NCBI GenBank assembly: GCA_963921195.1
Contig: OY992537.1
Coordinates: 151,995,844-152,059,843, forward strand
Direction of reading: 5' to 3'
Origin: Pegoplata infirma
Taxonomy: Eukaryota; Arthropoda; Insecta; Diptera; Anthomyiidae
Length of the DNA stretch: 64,000 nt
In this document: positions 1-11,036 of the stretch, piece by piece
Position numbering within the stretch: position 1 is the stretch's first letter
How the letters are laid out: every line of letters begins with the position of its first letter
The notes under the pieces: model-generated
Told to the model about the DNA's origin: nothing
What the model saw: the letters and a program-made list of their open reading frames with translations, nothing else
Databases searched by the model: none
Position numbers and translations under genes: made by a program

Positions 1-974
1 GTTTTTGTGTACTAAACATGTCATACTTTAAAGGCCCCTGGTGGTGCCCTTATTGGACATGTAGGGTTCAATTTCCAAACTTAAGCTCAAAATTACTTCA
101 GCTATGACTGGTATAAATTTTGCAGCAATCGGTCCAGTACCTATTTACTGAATAGCCAAATTATTAAATTAAACCACTGTACACCGTCGCGTATGATTGT
201 TATTTAAAGGCAATTATTAATATAAAACACTGGACACCGTTGCGTATGATTGTTATTTAAAGGCAATTACAATATTAATCATTCGCCACTAATACAGTTT
301 TCAAGCATTGATTATTATAATTATAATGAAATTGTACTAACTTCAAATGCGTGTAAAAAAAAATCTAGCTCTGAACTAGAAAAAAGCCTTGAGGGGTTTG
401 TTATGGAATATGTCAACTTTCATTTGCTTCATCCCATTCCGATTTTGGGTGTTGCACTGTGTAATTACCGATGGTGATTTAGTATATACAATTTTTGCTT
501 TAAAAGTTATTTAAGAGTTATTTTTGTTGGAAAACAGATTTCGGACCTTCATAATAGTATTTCTCAAATAACTTGTGAAATATATCAAATATTATGTCTG
601 GTTTGATGTTTGATTGACCAACGATGATTCTCTAAAGTCTGCTGAAGATTCCTTAGTGGGGATGAAACTGATCAGTACAGACATACTATGAGATGAGTAA
701 CTTTTTTAAAGCAATAAATTAAAATACTCTATTATGACAATATCATATATAGAAATATTTTAGGGCCTCAAACTAGAATAAAACTCTAATCGAATATATG
801 TGTTAAAAAAAGTTAGCAGCTCGATGATAGCAACCCGTTTTTTTTTATGAATACGGGCGTAAGTATATTAAGTTTATTTAAATAAATTTGTATCTTAGAA
901 AATAAAAGCATTTCGTTTGAGTTTCATTGTTTTTTTATACTGTATTTGTTTTCTAGAATTGTGAAGGCTTAAGC
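1..974. other. AT-rich non-coding DNA, presumed Naglu intron or upstream
   Basis: No exon, RNA gene or bounded transposon is recognised here apart from a 53-bp tandem duplication. The short open frames lack recognisable domains. If the Naglu exon at 5025 is preceded by an intron without further exons, this stretch is intronic; that is an inference. Confidence 0.5.
172..278. repeat. Two-copy tandem repeat, period about 53 bp
   Basis: The segment containing acaccgt and gcgtatgattgttattta occurs at about 181 and again at about 234, with only a few differences. It is a simple local duplication and no function is implied. Confidence 0.8.
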
Positions 975-1675
975 CACAGACTAATACAGACTCGACATAA
1001 GTGATAGGTGTCAAAAAAGTATTCTTTAACCCAGTGACGGTCCGTGAAGTTGTCACTGGGTGTTCTCTAATTTATAAAAACAGAAAATTTAAGTATAAAA
1101 TTCATGTTTTCATGTACCTAACGCATTCCCGAGATAGGTAAAGATGGGATGTTACTAGTTTCGTACATTTTTTAATGAGATGCAGCCTAAATTCTATTTT
1201 ATTGTCATTTTGTTGCCTCACCACATCGACAATTAACAAAAAGCATTATTTCGCAAATAAATGGAGTACAAAAATTAATTTTGGATGCATGTCAACAAAT
1301 AAAATTAAAACTAAGGCTTTGTCTACAACGGGAACGTGTTACGTCCAGAAAAACATATTTTATATACATAAATTTTATATTTTAAATAAGTAGAGAACAC
1401 CCAGTGACAACTTCACGGATCGTCACTGCTTTAACCATATGGTTAATATTTTCAAATTATTCTACGAATTAGGTTAGAAAGAGAAAACTGATATAACGCG
1501 CCATAAGAAAAATGGATGCCAGATCGGTTTTTGTTGTTTCACTCACTCCTAAGTCGTAGAAAGTGTTGCCATGTTAGCGTAAAACAAACTAAAACCCCTG
1601 TGTTTTCTCCTAAAATCGCTTAGTTTTTCCCCATTTTTTCTTATAAAACTCTCTCGAGTCTGTATTTAGTCTGTG
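975..1675. mobile_element. CACAGAC MITE, copy 1 (7-bp TSD), interrupted
   Basis: A non-autonomous DNA element starts with cacagactaatacagactc and ends with the matching inverted sequence tagtctgtg. It is flanked by the perfect 7-bp duplication cttaagc (968-974 and 1676-1682). Two further copies lie at 15272 and 33974, each about 300 bp. This copy is longer because a second element is inserted at 1032-1428. A 7-bp TSD with CA-starting ends fits the P superfamily (ProtoP/1360 type), but no transposase is present, so the family is inferred. Confidence 0.88.
1032..1428. mobile_element. hAT-like MITE nested in CACAGAC MITE
   Basis: The ends are cagtgacggtccgtgaag and its inverted counterpart ending cgtcactg. 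The inverted region extends about 36 bp, to gtgttctc. The 8-bp duplication ctttaacc (1024-1031 and 1429-1436) lies inside the host MITE. Removing the insert plus one TSD restores the uninterrupted sequence seen in copy 2. The 8-bp TSD and CAGTG end are typical of hAT. No transposase is encoded. Confidence 0.9.
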
Positions 1676-1897
1676 CTTAAGCCTTTAAAGCTTTTAAATT
1701 GGTTAATGTGTGCACTAAACATTTAAGTCGTTTTCGGCAACTTAAATGATTTTGAAAGAAAATTGTTTTCATTTACGTCCCTAAAATATTACCTTTATAA
1801 ATCTACCTTGCTTGACGGTATAGTTAGATCCGCCTGTCTGTTCAAAATACGATGTAGAAAAAGCGAAAGCAGATGTAATACTAGGTGGAGTTTGCTA

Positions 1898-4119
1898 CAG
1901 AGCTCCCTATTACTCGAATACTCGAGCAGCTCGAGTAGCTAGCCAATTACTCGAGCAGCTCGAGTAGCTCGAGTAGTAAAACACACATTTTTTTATATTG
2001 AAACTCCTGTAAAACAAAAACTATTGTAGCTATTTTAAAAAATTTTACATTTTTGGAATGCTATGGTTCCAAAGAATATATGTAATAAATATCAAATTAA
2101 TAGGATTATCGTAGTGGCTTTGCTAAACTACTACTCGAAAAAGATCGGCGAGTTTCCATACAAATGTATGAAAATCCGCCCTCCTTTGAACTTTAACGTC
2201 AAATTATAAGAATATTTTCAAAAAAACATGAAATTATTTTTTACCAATTATGATCGCATATAGGATAAGAATACTTCCTCGAAATTTCAACTCATTTCTA
2301 CTAAAAATTTGGCATTGGCGAACTACTACTCAAAAAGTTTGGCCGCTTTCTATACAAATGTTTGAAAATCAGCACTTGTTTGAAGTTTAATATGTATTAA
2401 TTTGTGAAAATCTTTTTAGACCACTAAATTTAATTTTTTTACAAATTAAAATTGCAATGATAAGATCACTTCTTAAATCATTATTTTAATATTGACATAA
2501 TTTGCCTGTTGTGAGTTTTTTAACCCAAATAGTTTTATTACCTAAAATAACCCATTTTAAATGCCTGTTTTAAGTACCGCACATTTTTTTCTTTTCCATT
2601 TTACCTTTTAGTGCAATATTAAAATGCAGTTTTTTAAAAAGGTACAGCAAAGGATTTTACAACCTAATAAAAGAACAAGTGGTCTCATCATATTTTATTG
2701 CCATGGATTTTCCAAATATTTGTTTATGACTCCTTTCATAAAAAAACAATTATCTTTAATGTTTACGTAATTTATTTAAATTTTTCTTTTCAAATTTTAA
2801 TGAAGTTATCTACACTCAACCAAAAATCATTGTATTCCCAAAGAAAATCGCTGTAAATTCAACAGAAATCATTGTTGATTTTGACCCTACAAATATTTAT
2901 GTTGATTTCAATAAAAATTATTGTTTTTGTAAAAGTTGATCAACTCGTTTTTTTGTAAATCAACTCTTATTTTTTGTAAATTCAACTCATATTTTTGTTA
3001 ATATAAGAAATTTTATTAATAAAAAAAAACTTGTTGTTATTTGTTAATATTCTTTTATTAAGCACAAATCACAATGTTTTTGTATTATCATCGGCTTTTT
3101 AAGCTGCAATGTTTGAAGATTTTCACAAAGATTTTCACACACACTTCGTTTATTTATGTTATGCACTCATAAGACATTCTCCAGTTTTCTGATGATACCA
3201 AACAAAATCCTTAAAAAAAACAAAAAAGTTTTAATATAGTATGAATACATAAAGTAATCAATGTATTTTTTTACTTACCAAATATTTATAAATCAGATCC
3301 TATTTTTGTTTATTTTTATAATATTAAATATTTTTATAAAAAACAAACACATAAAATAATTTTATAAGAGATAAACACGATTTACATTGCTACCAACTCA
3401 CTCGTCACTCGTTAATAATAAAAAAAAATGAACGAACAGGGTTGTTTTTTCTATTTTGATTTATCTATTGAATTCTGTATAAGCGTTGTAAAAAGTTGAT
3501 TCAACTTTACTGATTATTCAACGATATCAACATTAATTTTTGTTGAATACGGCGTTATTCTGTAAAACTTGATCTACAATGGGTTTACTAATTTTTCTAC
3601 TAAGATATTTCTATGAGTGTAGGAAAGCGGCCAATTATTTTCGAGTAGTAGTTCGCCAATGCCACATTTTTTGTTGAAATGAATTGAAAATTTGAGAAAG
3701 TATTCTTATCATATATGCGATCACAAAAAATTTCGAGGAAGTATTTTTATTGTTAAAAAATAATTTCATGTTTTTTTGAAAATATTCTCATAATTTGACG
3801 TTAAAGTTCAAACGAGGGCGAATTTTCATACAACTCGCCGAACTTTTTCGAGTAGTAGTTTAGCAAAGCCACTTCAATAATCCTATTAAGTTGATATTAT
3901 GTATATTCTTTGGAACCATAGCATTCCAAAAATGTAAAAATTTTGAAAATAGCTATAATAGTTTTTGTTTTACAGTAGTTTCAATATAAAAAATGTGTGT
4001 TTTACTACTCGAGTAGCTCGAGCTACTCGAGCTGCTCGAGTAATTGTAGAGCTACTCGAGCTGCTCGAGTAACGAGCTACTCGATTACTCGAGCTACTCG
4101 AGTAAAAGCGTAGGCTCTG
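1898..4119. mobile_element. Long foldback element, hAT-like
   Basis: Two inverted arms (about 1898-2370 and 3622-4119) share long stretches, including ggaatgctatggttcc, cgtcaaattataagaata and many tactcgag/ctcgagta units at the outer ends. Outer ends are cagagctccctattactcga and its inverted form ending taggctctg. The flanks are gtttgcta (1890-1897) and gtttgctc (4120-4127), an 8-bp TSD with one mismatch, which suggests a hAT relative. The loop holds a separate TA-flanked element. No coding capacity is seen. The CTCGAG repeats are probably subterminal transposase sites, an inference. Confidence 0.8.
2813..3619. mobile_element. TA-flanked element inside foldback loop
   Basis: It begins cactcaaccaaaaatcattg after TA (2811-2812) and ends tgagtg before TA (3620-3621). 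The sequence inside has repeated ttgtaaattcaactc-like units near both ends. TA duplication suggests Tc1/mariner relatives, but the inverted end is only about 7 bp clean, so the boundary is moderate. Confidence 0.6.
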
Positions 4120-4127
4120 GTTTGCTC

Positions 4128-4220
4128 GATAGTCCTACGCAGGTTAAGTTCATTAATGGGCCAAATCGGTACAGGGTGGAAAAAGCTTTCACGTATCAAA
4201 CTGACACCATCTCTGAAAAA
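4128..4220 (+). repeat. Fragment of GTCY (mini-me-like) element
   Basis: The segment from tcctacgcaggttaagttc through catctctgaaaaa closely resembles the interior of the GTCY element at about 55755-55845 (gtcctaggcagattaagttc, gggcaaaatcgg, cctctgaaaaa). It has no GTCY tract or ends of its own, so it is a truncated relic. Confidence 0.6.
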
Positions 4221-4256
4221 TAAAAAAAACTTATGGCAATTTATTAACCATATAAA

Positions 4257-4803
4257 CAGGGACAGGACCTTCATGCACTAAAAAACTATGTTTTAGGCGC
4301 CTAAAATATGCACTAAAAAGTCTTGAAATATGCACTAAAAATCGTAAAATATGCTCTAAAAACCATAAATATCCACTTTTTTTTTACTTTTATTTAAAAA
4401 AAAAACCCCTAACAGAATCCAGTCTCGCATTTTAAGCTTAGATAAACATATATACAGTGTGTATAAAATGTTATTAAAAAAATATAAATTATTAAAAAAA
4501 AAATTTATAATTTCTTTAATACAAAAAAAAAATATCATAAAAAACTCTATTAAATAGCTGAAAATACCAAAAAAATAGCTAAAAAACTAAAATTTATACA
4601 AAATATGACCTAAAAATATGCATTTATAGCGAAATAATGGCAAAATATGCAAAAATATGCATTTTAAGCAAAATATGCAAAAATATGCACTAACGAATCG
4701 ATGCCATTTTAAAGCAAATTGTTTGATTCTCAAAGATATACTGTTTGTGCTGTTCTATGACCAAAGGGAAAAAACATGCATTTGCATGAAAGTCCTCTCC
4801 TTG
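4257..4803. mobile_element. ATATGC-rich hAT MITE, copy A
   Basis: The ends cagggacaggaccttcatgc and (inverted) tgcatgaaagtcctctcctt are flanked by the perfect 8-bp TSD catataaa (4249-4256 and 4804-4811). The interior repeats aaaatatgcactaaaaa-like units and contains aatcgatgccatttta near the right end. Copies B (8697) and C (18634) share these features. It sits in the presumed last Naglu intron, about 220 bp before the exon. There is no transposase gene. Confidence 0.9.
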
Positions 4804-5007
4804 CATATAAAACATTTTGATGCAAGAAAAAATTAATTTCCACTTTATTTTGGCCGCCCGCGAGAGAAAAGTGTGACCTCCCACACAAAAAATGTTATTA
4901 GTTTTATTAATTCAATTTTCGACCCTGGATACCGGGAAGTCTTAAAAAAAATTCCACTTTCCCGGGAAATGAAAAAGTCCAGGGAAACAAAAACTCTTAT
5001 TAAAATA

Positions 5008-5024
5008 TACATTTTTTGTTGCAG
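5008..5024 (+). promoter_or_regulatory. 3' splice acceptor of last Naglu exon
   Basis: A T-rich tract followed by ttgcag, ending at 5024, directly precedes the point where GH89 similarity begins. The first exon base completes a codon begun in the previous exon (phase 2). The open frame upstream to 4873 is intronic read-through with a non-ATG start. Confidence 0.75.
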
Positions 5025-6705
5025 GTTACGCATGGGAAATATTCGTGGTTGGGCTGGCCCCCCATCTCCAATATACAGAAAAATGAAAATGATTTTACAA
5101 CAAAAAATTATCCGCAAACAACGAAACTTTGGTATGACTGTGGCAATACCATCCTTTTCTGGACATTTGCCAATAGCAATGACACGCCTTTACCCAAAAG
5201 TGAATTTCTCCATCACCAATCGTTGGAATAATTTTCCTGATAAGTACTGTTGCAGTCTCTTTTTGGATCCAAATGAGCCATTGTTTCTTAAAATAGCTGA
5301 CATCTTCCTAAATAAAGTAATTGATAGTTACGGCACAGATCATATTTACTTCGCAGACCCTTTTAATGAAATTCAACCTCGAAGCTTTGACGCCGCATAC
5401 TTAAATATGACAGCATATCATATTTTCGATTCAATGCGCTCTGTTGATAGTCAGGCAATATGGATGTTGCAGGGTTGGATGTTTGTAAAAAATATTTTTT
5501 GGACTGATGATTTAATAAAGGCCTTTCTCACAGCTGTTCCCACTGGTCGCCTACTGGTGTTAGACTTACAGAGCGAACAATATCCTCAGTACGAAAGAAC
5601 ACATTCATTTTACGGCCAACCCTTTATTTGGTGTATGCTTCACAACTTTGGGGGAACATTAGGAATGCATGGATCAGTTGATATTGTCAACACAAGGATT
5701 CGCACGGCAGGAGAGATGTCAAATAGTTCAATGATTGGAGTTGGCATTACCCCTGAAGGAATAAATCAAAACTATATTATGTACGCTTTTGCTTTGGAAA
5801 GGGCTTGGGTCAAGAATGATATCGACGCGAGAGTATGGTTTGACACGTATTCAGATGTGCGTTACGGTGTTGTTGACCAAAGACTTCGCAAAGTATGGCT
5901 ACTGTTAAGAAATTCAGTGTATTCTTATTGTGGACTACGAAAGTTACGCGGAAAGTATGTACTGGCACGCAGACCATCCACACACCTGAATGTCTGGACA
6001 TGGTACAATATTTCAGATATTCATGAATCTTGGAGAAACATGCTTGCTGCTAACATGTCCATCCCAGGTGGTCATTATGCTAATTATGAACATGACCTAG
6101 TCGATATAACAAGACAATTTTTACAAAACGCTTTTGAACAATTGTATATTAACTTGATCAATGCATTTAGCAAAGAAGAAATTGATCGCTTTGACAAGCT
6201 TTCAAACAAGATGATAGAGATATTTAAGGATTTAAACGAAATTCTATCCACCCATAAGAGCTTCCTACTCGGTAATTGGTTAGAGGATGCCAAAAAGTGG
6301 GCTACTTCTCCCGATGAAAAAATATTATACGAGTATAATGCCAGAAATCAAATAACACTTTGGGGACCCTCTGGACAAGTCTTGGATTATGCTACTAAAC
6401 AATGGTCTGGTGTGGTTAGAGATTTCTTCGAACCCAGATGGAATCTTTTCTTAACACAATTAAAAGTCTGTTTAAATAATGGACAGTCGTTTAATAATAC
6501 AATGTTTAAAGAAAAAGTTTTTATTGAAGTGGAAAATCCATTTAATCACCAAAGAACTGCATATCCTACAACACCATTTGGTAATACATATAACACATCG
6601 AATCGCATTTTCTTTTTATGGTCCGAGTTTTTGACAAAGGAGAACTCCAATAACGATTTATTGAATTTGAATTTAAAAGTAATCAAAAGAACGTGTTTCA
6701 GATAA
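5025..6705 (+). CDS. Naglu: Alpha-N-acetylglucosaminidase (GH89), last coding exon
   Basis: This exon encodes the C-terminal ~559 residues of lysosomal alpha-N-acetylglucosaminidase, which removes terminal alpha-linked GlcNAc from heparan sulfate. Similarity begins at MGNIRGWAGPP. Both GH89 catalytic glutamates are visible: FADPFNEIQP (codon 5368-5370) and ITPEGINQN (codon 5755-5757). They are 129 residues apart, close to the spacing of E316 and E446 in the human enzyme. Other conserved blocks are LLVLDL, GQPFIWCMLHNFGG, LTRQFLQ, FLLGNWLEDA and LTLWGP-like ITLWGPSGQVLDYA. At least six N-glycosylation sequons occur (NMT, NSS, NMS, NIS, NNT, NTS). The frame is intact to TAA, so the gene looks functional. 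The N-terminal third (signal peptide and start of the catalytic region) must lie upstream of this window. A transposon lies 20 bp downstream. Confidence 0.96.
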
Positions 6706-6725
6706 TATAATTATATATACTACAT

Positions 6726-8029
6726 TAGACTGGCATGTTTCTGTATAGCAAAATTTGTTCATCTCCGATTTTCAAAGTCCGGACATTTTTTTATTCTACT
6801 AGGCCTAAACCTCATGTGGTACCAATTTGAGGTCAATCGGATTAAATTAACCCGGGCGCCACGGGCGGTCAAAGTTTTGGATTTTTGAAAAATTTTTAAA
6901 AAAAAAATTAAAAAATTTTTATCATTCGACACATCATATATGTTAATTTCGATGCGCTGAGCACGAATATCAAAAAAAAAAAAAATAAAATCTGTCGAAC
7001 AGTTTTCGAGATATCGCTATTTGAAATTTTGCAAAAAATGGCGGTTTTTTCCTACGTTCAAGAATTTTTTTTAAAAAAGTCTCCAAATTTCATTCCGCCG
7101 GCCCTTTTGTAGAGCTTGAGACAATCTTTCATTTAAAACTAACTTGAGCCAAATTCGATCATTTTAACCCGTGGCGCCCTTCGATCAAAGTTTTGGACTT
7201 TTGGAAAATATCCACTAAAATTTTGGATTTTTAAAAATGAAAAAAATGAAAAAAAAAATATCTTGCGATACATTATTTTTATTAATTTTAGCATGCTGAA
7301 TACGAATATCAAAAAATTTATAAAATCGGTCGAACGGTTTTCGAGATATCGCCATTTAAAATTTGTCAAAAAATTGCAAAATAGGGTGTTTTTTCCTACG
7401 TTTTAGATTTTTTGTTAAAAAAACTCTAAAATTTTCTTTATTTTAACCCTTTTATAGAGCTTTATTCAAAATCTTATTCAATCTTTCATTTAAGCTTAAT
7501 TGGAGCCAAATCCGATCATTTTAATCCTTGGCTCCCTTCGATCAAAGTTTAGGGTTTTTGGTAAAAAGTTTCTAAAAAGCCAAAACTTTGATCGATGGGC
7601 GCCACGGCTTAAAATGATCCGATTTGGCTCAAATTAGCTTTAAATGAAAGATTGTCTCAAGCTCTACAAAAGGGTCGGCAGAATGAAACTTTGAGACTTT
7701 TTTTAAAAAATTTCTTAAACGTAGGAAAAAACCGTAATTTTTTACAAATTTGAAATGGCGATATCTCGAAAACTGTTCGACCGATTTTATTTTTTTTTTA
7801 AATTCGTGCTCAGCGCATCGAAATCAAAAAATATGATTTGTCGAAAGATAATTTTTAATTTTATTTTTAAAAATTTTTCAAAAATCCAAAACTTTGACCG
7901 CCGGGCGCCACGGGTTAATTTAATCCGATTGACCTCAAATTTGTACCACATAAGTTTTAGACCTAGGACAATCAAAATTTGCCCGGACACTTGGGAAAAT
8001 CGAAAGATGGCAAAAAAAATGCCAGTCTA
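6726..8029. mobile_element. Foldback element in Naglu 3' UTR (9-bp TSD)
   Basis: The ends tagactggcat and atgccagtcta are flanked by the perfect 9-bp duplication atactacat (6717-6725 and 8030-8038). The body has two tandem copies of a ~340-bp unit on the left and one inverted copy on the right. Each unit carries ggcgccacgg, a cgagatatcg box and ttttttcctacgt. A 9-bp TSD is typical of MULE or Drosophila-type foldback elements. No transposase is present. The left edge is 20 bp after the Naglu stop, so it must lie in, or define, the 3' UTR. Confidence 0.88.
6841..6989 (+). promoter_or_regulatory. Candidate Naglu poly(A) signals inside transposon
   Basis: No AATAAA or ATTAAA lies in the 20 bp between the Naglu stop and the foldback element. 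The first hexamers met are attaaa at 6841-6846 and aataaa at 6984-6989, both within the element. Use in vivo is not shown. Confidence 0.4.
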
Positions 8030-8039
8030 ATACTACATA

Positions 8040-9884
8040 CACTGAGGGAAAAAAACATATTTAAATCAAATATGTTCATGTTTATTTTAAGTATGCTACA
8101 TATTTTTGGAAAAAATTAAAATTTTAATATTGTTTTTGATTGATTTTAACATAACATGTTTGTTTTAAAATTGCATACAATTTTGATTTAAAATTGATCC
8201 CTTTAAATTTAATATGCTGTCATTAAAAGTCATTAAAAATTTTAAAAATATCTTGTTCAAATATTTGTATTAAAAACAATATTTTTCATGGTTATTTGTA
8301 AGTTGAACAATTTTGTTTTTTGACATTTAAAGTTTTTTTTTTCAAGAAATATAATAATGTTTGGAAATTTTATTTTAAGTAGAAACAATGTTAAAATATT
8401 GTTTCATTAAAAAAAGACGTCCATTTTTTCACTGTTCTAGATGTGAAATTAATTTAAGTGAAATTAATTAAATTAACTAATATAAAATTAAAACTAAATA
8501 AAAAACTAAAGTGAAAAAGAAAATTATCACCAATAAAAACAAAAATAAAACTGAAAAAGATAAAAACAAAGTAAAAAATATAAACACGGAAAAATATAAA
8601 AAAGAAGTGCTAGCGAACGATGAGGGAATGTATCTATGTAATAGGCAGAAAATGAAGACTTCTAACTTTAGTTTTTCATATATGGTATATAATTACTAGG
8701 GATGAGATTTTCATGCACTAAAAAATCGAAAATATGCGCTTAAAATATGCGCTAAAAAACTCGAAATATGCACTAAAAAACCTGAAAATATGCACTAAAA
8801 AATAAAATGCGCACAATAAAAATCTTGTTTTCATAGAAAAAACTTCTTAAAAAGCAAAAGGTAACGCCGGGTTTAAATAGTAACATTTAAAACTTTATAT
8901 AAGCAAGATTTTTTTAGAACTTAAGACAATCTATAAAAAAAAAAATTTAAAGAAAAAAAAATATTTTTCTTATTTCCAAAATAAATTTTTAAAATTTAAA
9001 ATAGTTTTTGAAACAAATAAATTTAAATTTATGTTTTTGCTAATTTATGCCAAAATATGCAAAAATATGCACTTAAACGTTGGAAATATGCACAAAATAT
9101 GCATTTAAAACCAAAATATGCAAAAATATGCATTTTCACCAAAATATGCAAAAATATGCAAAAACAAATCAATGCCATTTTAACGCAAATTTCTTGATTC
9201 GGAAAGATAATTGATCGATATCGTTTTTAGACTATCGACAAAAAACATGCATTTGCATGGAAATCTCATCCCTAATAATTACTAATCTAAATGTGTTTAT
9301 CTTTTATTTTTGGTATTTAATTACATTTGTTGTAATTAGATGTAGTGCTACAATTAGAGAAGAAGTACATCCAAGGCTTTGGCTTTGATTTTTTATGTAT
9401 AGCAAAAACCAAAGCCAACAAGCAATATTTAAAGCCAAAGCCTTGGATGTAATTCTACTCTTAGATGGACAATTAGAGTAGTGTTAATTTTTTTTGCTGT
9501 ATTATTAAAAAATATTTGTAAAAATAATTTGAAAATAAGAAAAAAACTAAAACTAAAACAAAAACAAAAATATGTATTGTTTTATTTTAAATTTCATGGT
9601 TTATAGGTAAGTAAAAGGCTACAAAAGAAAAATAATGATCCATATTGAAATTAATATTGGTCAACTTTTAATTAAAATTTGTTGCATATTTAAATTTAGC
9701 ATGGCCAATTTTTAAACAATATTGTTACATCTTAATTTTAATATGTTGTTTACTATTCGTGGCATGTTAAAAACAACTAGAAACATATTTAAATTAAATA
9801 AAAACAAACTTTGTTCTATTTCGTCACTGTTTTATATTTAATTTAAAGTTGTTTCTGTTTGATTTTAACATTTTTTTCTTAGTG
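8040..9884. mobile_element. TA-flanked element (CACTGAGG ends)
   Basis: It starts cactgagggaaaaaaacat after TA (8038-8039) and ends tttttttcttagtg before TA (9885-9886). Both flanking arms share AT-rich units such as aacatgtttgttttaaa. It carries a nested ATATGC hAT MITE (8697-9274). The TA TSD suggests Tc1/mariner relatives; no transposase is visible. The open frame 8511-8699 is lysine/asparagine low complexity. A palindromic motif around 9372-9456 (aaggctttggct and agccaaagcctt) lies in the right part. Confidence 0.7.
8697..9274. mobile_element. ATATGC-rich hAT MITE, copy B
   Basis: The ends tagggatgagattttcatgc and inverted gcatggaaatctcatcccta are flanked by the perfect 8-bp TSD ataattac (8689-8696 and 9275-9282). 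The interior is rich in aaaatatgc units and includes aatcaatgccatttta, as in copy A. Confidence 0.93.
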
Positions 9885-10016
9885 TAAGTTTGCAATAATC
9901 GATTAAACTTTTTAATAACAGCTAAAATTAAAAAGTGTTATGATTAGATTTGTTTAAACACCCATCGATTATCCTGAAATATACATATCCTTAAATACCT
10001 ATATATAAAAATGACA

Positions 10017-10313
10017 TGTTAGTGTAGCAATATATTTACAGTGTAGTTATATATTTTATTATTAACAGTGTACCTGCAGTACTGTTTATTTCTTTAAGTG
10101 TATTCTACTTTCAGGGATAACGGTTTTTATTTGTTCTAGAATATTCTTGATAACTATATTTGTCTCTTTCCTACTCATAGAGTGTGTATTAGGAAAACGA
10201 AGCAAGTGTAATAAGTCCTAGTTTTGTAAGATTTTTTGAAAATGATGCAATAATAAAGTAGCCGCGAAACAAACAAGACGTGTCGTGTTTTATTTAAATC
10301 GCCTATAATTTCA
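10017..10313 (+). repeat. Probable LTR of a retrotransposon
   Basis: A TG...CA-bounded block (tgttagtgtagc to ctataatttca) of about 300 bp carries an aataaa signal near 10252 and sits about 300 bp before a gag-like ORF. The next bases, gaagtgggattcgagg, may hold a primer-binding site starting tggg, but I could not match it to a tRNA. No second LTR was found, so the call rests on layout. Confidence 0.4.
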
Positions 10314-10619
10314 GAAGTGGGATTCGAGGAAAAAAATCTAAATTTTTTTTTCACACACGCGAGTGTTTTAAAAATCTAAAATTTATTAACAATTTTGTTT
10401 AAAAAGGAAAAATATAAGAGACTGCAAAGAACAAATATTAATGATTAAAAAAGAACAAAAAAGAAGCCTTTTAAACAAACGTGTAAAATTAGAGAAACAA
10501 TATTCTATTAAACAAAAAAAAAGAAAAAAATTAAATTAATTAAATTAAAAAAAGAAAAAAAACTATTTGCGAATAGAAGACAGTTTTTGTAAATTCAAAG
10601 AAAAAATTTGACGCTGACA

Positions 10620-11036
10620 ATGGATAACAGTGTGTGTGGCAATAATTATACGCTGGCGCAGCTGCGTATGTGGTTGCAGCATTTAAATTTGTCGTCAGGC
10701 TCAAAAAGCGCACTTCTAATTAGATTGAAGGAAGTGGCACCAGTGAATCAAGCCGACCGGCTCAAAATCGGCGGCGCGCCGCCGCCGGCCAATTTTTCAC
10801 ATTTTTTCGCCGTCCGCCGCCGTTTAATAAACAGATTTTACAACAAAAATGGAATAAAAAAGTTCAGCCGACACTGAGCCGCCGCCGAGCAAAATTGGTC
10901 GAGCCGCTGCCGCCGAAAATTTTGGGTCGGCTTGATTGACTGAGTGGCACCAGAAGAGAGAGGGGAATGCCCAACAAATGAACGTGAACAACCCGAAAAT
11001 GAATGTGAAGAAAATGAACGTGGTGAAAATGATTTT
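10620..11036 (+). pseudogene. SAP-domain gag-like ORF, broken by MITEs
   Basis: An ATG in good context (acaatgg) opens a frame encoding a SAP-like helix-turn-helix (YTLAQLRMWLQHLNL, then GSKSALLIRLKE). Such motifs occur at the N terminus of some insect LTR-retrotransposon gag proteins as well as in nuclear DNA-binding proteins. After residue VAP the frame is cut by a 202-bp hAT MITE. Reading from the second TSD copy, it resumes in the same frame with an acidic Glu/Asn-rich stretch, so the ORF was open when the MITE landed. A second element at 11037 truncates it. With the LTR-like block upstream I favour a retrotransposon relic over a host gene. Confidence 0.5.
10741..10942. mobile_element. 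GC-rich hAT MITE, copy 1 (202 bp)
   Basis: The ends cagtgaatcaagccgacc and inverted ggtcggcttgattgactg are flanked by the perfect 8-bp TSD agtggcac (10733-10740 and 10943-10950). The interior is unusually GC-rich for this window (cggcggcgcgccgccgccgg). It lies within the SAP-domain ORF. Confidence 0.92.

Noticed and set aside
968..1682. 9-bp TSD (gcttaagcc) for the CACAGAC MITE
   Set aside because: Copies 1 and 2 allow 9 bp, but copy 3 (33974) supports only 7 bp; the extra matches are chance.
4873..5024. N-terminal extension of the Naglu frame
   Set aside because: It begins at GTG, shows no GH89 similarity and precedes a clear splice acceptor, so it is intron read-through.
8511..8699. Lysine/asparagine-rich small ORF
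   Set aside because: A-rich low-complexity sequence inside a TA-flanked element; no conserved features.
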